DNA of 6,091 bases from NCBI GenBank assembly GCA_026986235.1, contig JALSOY010000269.1:1-6091 (forward strand), read 5' to 3'. This document shows positions 5,653 to 6,091 of the stretch, piece by piece. A model generated the notes under the pieces. The model saw only the letters and a list, made by a program, of their open reading frames with translations. It was not told the DNA's origin and made no database searches. Numbering within the stretch: position 1 is the first letter of the stretch; the number at the start of each line of letters is the position of its first letter. The translations under genes and the position numbers were made by a program. This DNA comes from Caldifarciminota bacterium. Its GTDB lineage: Bacteria; Hydrothermota; Hydrothermia; B15-G9; WFZT01.

Positions 5653-5682
5653 GGGGTGAAAAGACTTAAGTCTTTTCACCCC
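5653..5682. terminator. Palindromic hairpin between convergent genes, probable bidirectional terminator
   Basis: GGGGTGAAAAGACTT followed at once by AAGTCTTTTCACCCC, a perfect 30-base palindrome. It lies 6 bases after the cytochrome stop and directly abuts the stop of the convergent DUF151 gene. Neither side has a strong T-tract (TTACTCT on plus, TGAAAAC on minus), so termination efficiency is uncertain. Confidence 0.7.
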
Positions 5683-6090
5683 TTACTCTATGGTTCCCCC
5701 TTCTTCCATCACGGATCTTGCGACGAATATCGGTGAGTTTGTTCTCAGCGCTATCGCTATGGAATCCGACGGTCTGGCGTCTATACTGATCAGGGATGAA
5801 TCCAGTTTGAAGATCAGCCTCGCGAAATATGTGTTATCCCGGAGGTCGTTTATGACGACCTTCTCAAGCTTTGCACCAAACCCGTCTATTATGAGCTTTA
5901 TGAGGTCGTGTGTAAGTGGTCTCTCCGTGGCAATCTCCTCAAGGGCGTAGGCTATTGACACGGCCTCTGCCTGTCCTATCCAGATGGGAAGGATCCTCTC
6001 ACCGTTCTTCTCCTTCAGGATAACCACCGGCGCCTTCACCGATTCGTCGAGCAGTATCTGATAAACTTCAACTTCGATGAGCTCATTCAT
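5683..6090 (-). CDS. Bifunctional nuclease (DUF151/BFN) family protein
   Basis: A 135-residue protein of the DUF151 (BFN) fold. Characteristic blocks are PVVILKEKNGERILPIWIG at about 21-39, EAVSIAYALE at 42-51, RPLTHDLIKLII at 57-68, and IDARPSDSIAIALRTNSPIFV at about 103-123, all matching the conserved core. Plant members have been reported to have DNase/RNase activity and a Thermotoga member is known structurally; the role in bacteria is unsettled, so I give no gene symbol. The protein ends just after the core, without the C-terminal extension or UVR motif seen in longer members (about 150-190 residues). The ATG (6088-6090) is one base from the window edge, so its ribosome-binding site is unseen and a longer N-terminus is possible, although MNELIEVEVYQI looks like a normal family start. 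It is convergent with the cytochrome gene across a palindromic hairpin. Confidence 0.9.
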   Translation of the reverse strand: MNELIEVEVYQILLDESVKAPVVILKEKNGERILPIWIGQAEAVSIAYALEEIATERPLTHDLIKLIIDGFGAKLEKVVINDLRDNTYFARLIFKLDSSLISIDARPSDSIAIALRTNSPIFVARSVMEEGGTIE

Positions 6091-6091
6091 G

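Noticed and set aside
1..6091. A hidden novel defence or mobile system
   Set aside because: All substantial open frames belong to known housekeeping, envelope or redox families; no integrase, transposase, nuclease-toxin pair or att-like site was seen.

Overview
The window looks like ordinary chromosomal DNA from a diderm (outer-membrane) bacterium, probably a thermophilic anaerobe. The outer membrane is indicated by an LptD-type LPS-assembly protein. Respiratory or redox capacity is indicated by an exported tetraheme c-type cytochrome. The thermophile suggestion rests on a 421-residue glutamate dehydrogenase that reads like the Thermotoga/Pyrococcus-type enzyme; this is inference. I cannot name the phylum; deep-branching or candidate thermophile phyla fit, but nothing here decides it.

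Layout. The left half (1-3277) is one compact minus-strand unit, transcribed lptD -> rbfA -> truB -> ribF. lptD and rbfA are 19 bases apart. rbfA/truB and truB/ribF each overlap by four bases (ATGA). ribF runs off the left edge, leaving only its first 23 codons. rbfA, truB and ribF form a familiar ribosome-maturation/tRNA/flavin cluster, but lptD takes the upstream place more often held by nusA/infB. A 450-base divergent intergenic region (3278-3727) holds a 160-base cluster of C5/G5 palindromic repeats and, at its right end, a near-consensus sigma-70-type promoter.

The right half on the plus strand has gdhA (3728-4993) with a strong GC hairpin terminator, then a tetraheme cytochrome c gene (5095-5646) with its own promoter. 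The two plus-strand promoters share the same 11 bases around the -10 box. A 30-base perfect palindrome (5653-5682) separates the cytochrome gene from a convergent minus-strand gene for a DUF151/bifunctional-nuclease family protein (5683-6090), whose start lies at the window edge.

How the genes relate: rbfA (30S maturation), truB (tRNA psi55) and ribF (FMN/FAD synthesis) are housekeeping; lptD builds the outer leaflet. gdhA links amino-acid nitrogen and 2-oxoglutarate. The cytochrome beside it appears to be a separate transcription unit, so a joint pathway is not implied. I found no tRNA, rRNA, CRISPR array, transposase, phage gene or novel multi-gene system. The most unusual content is the repeat cluster and the paired promoters.
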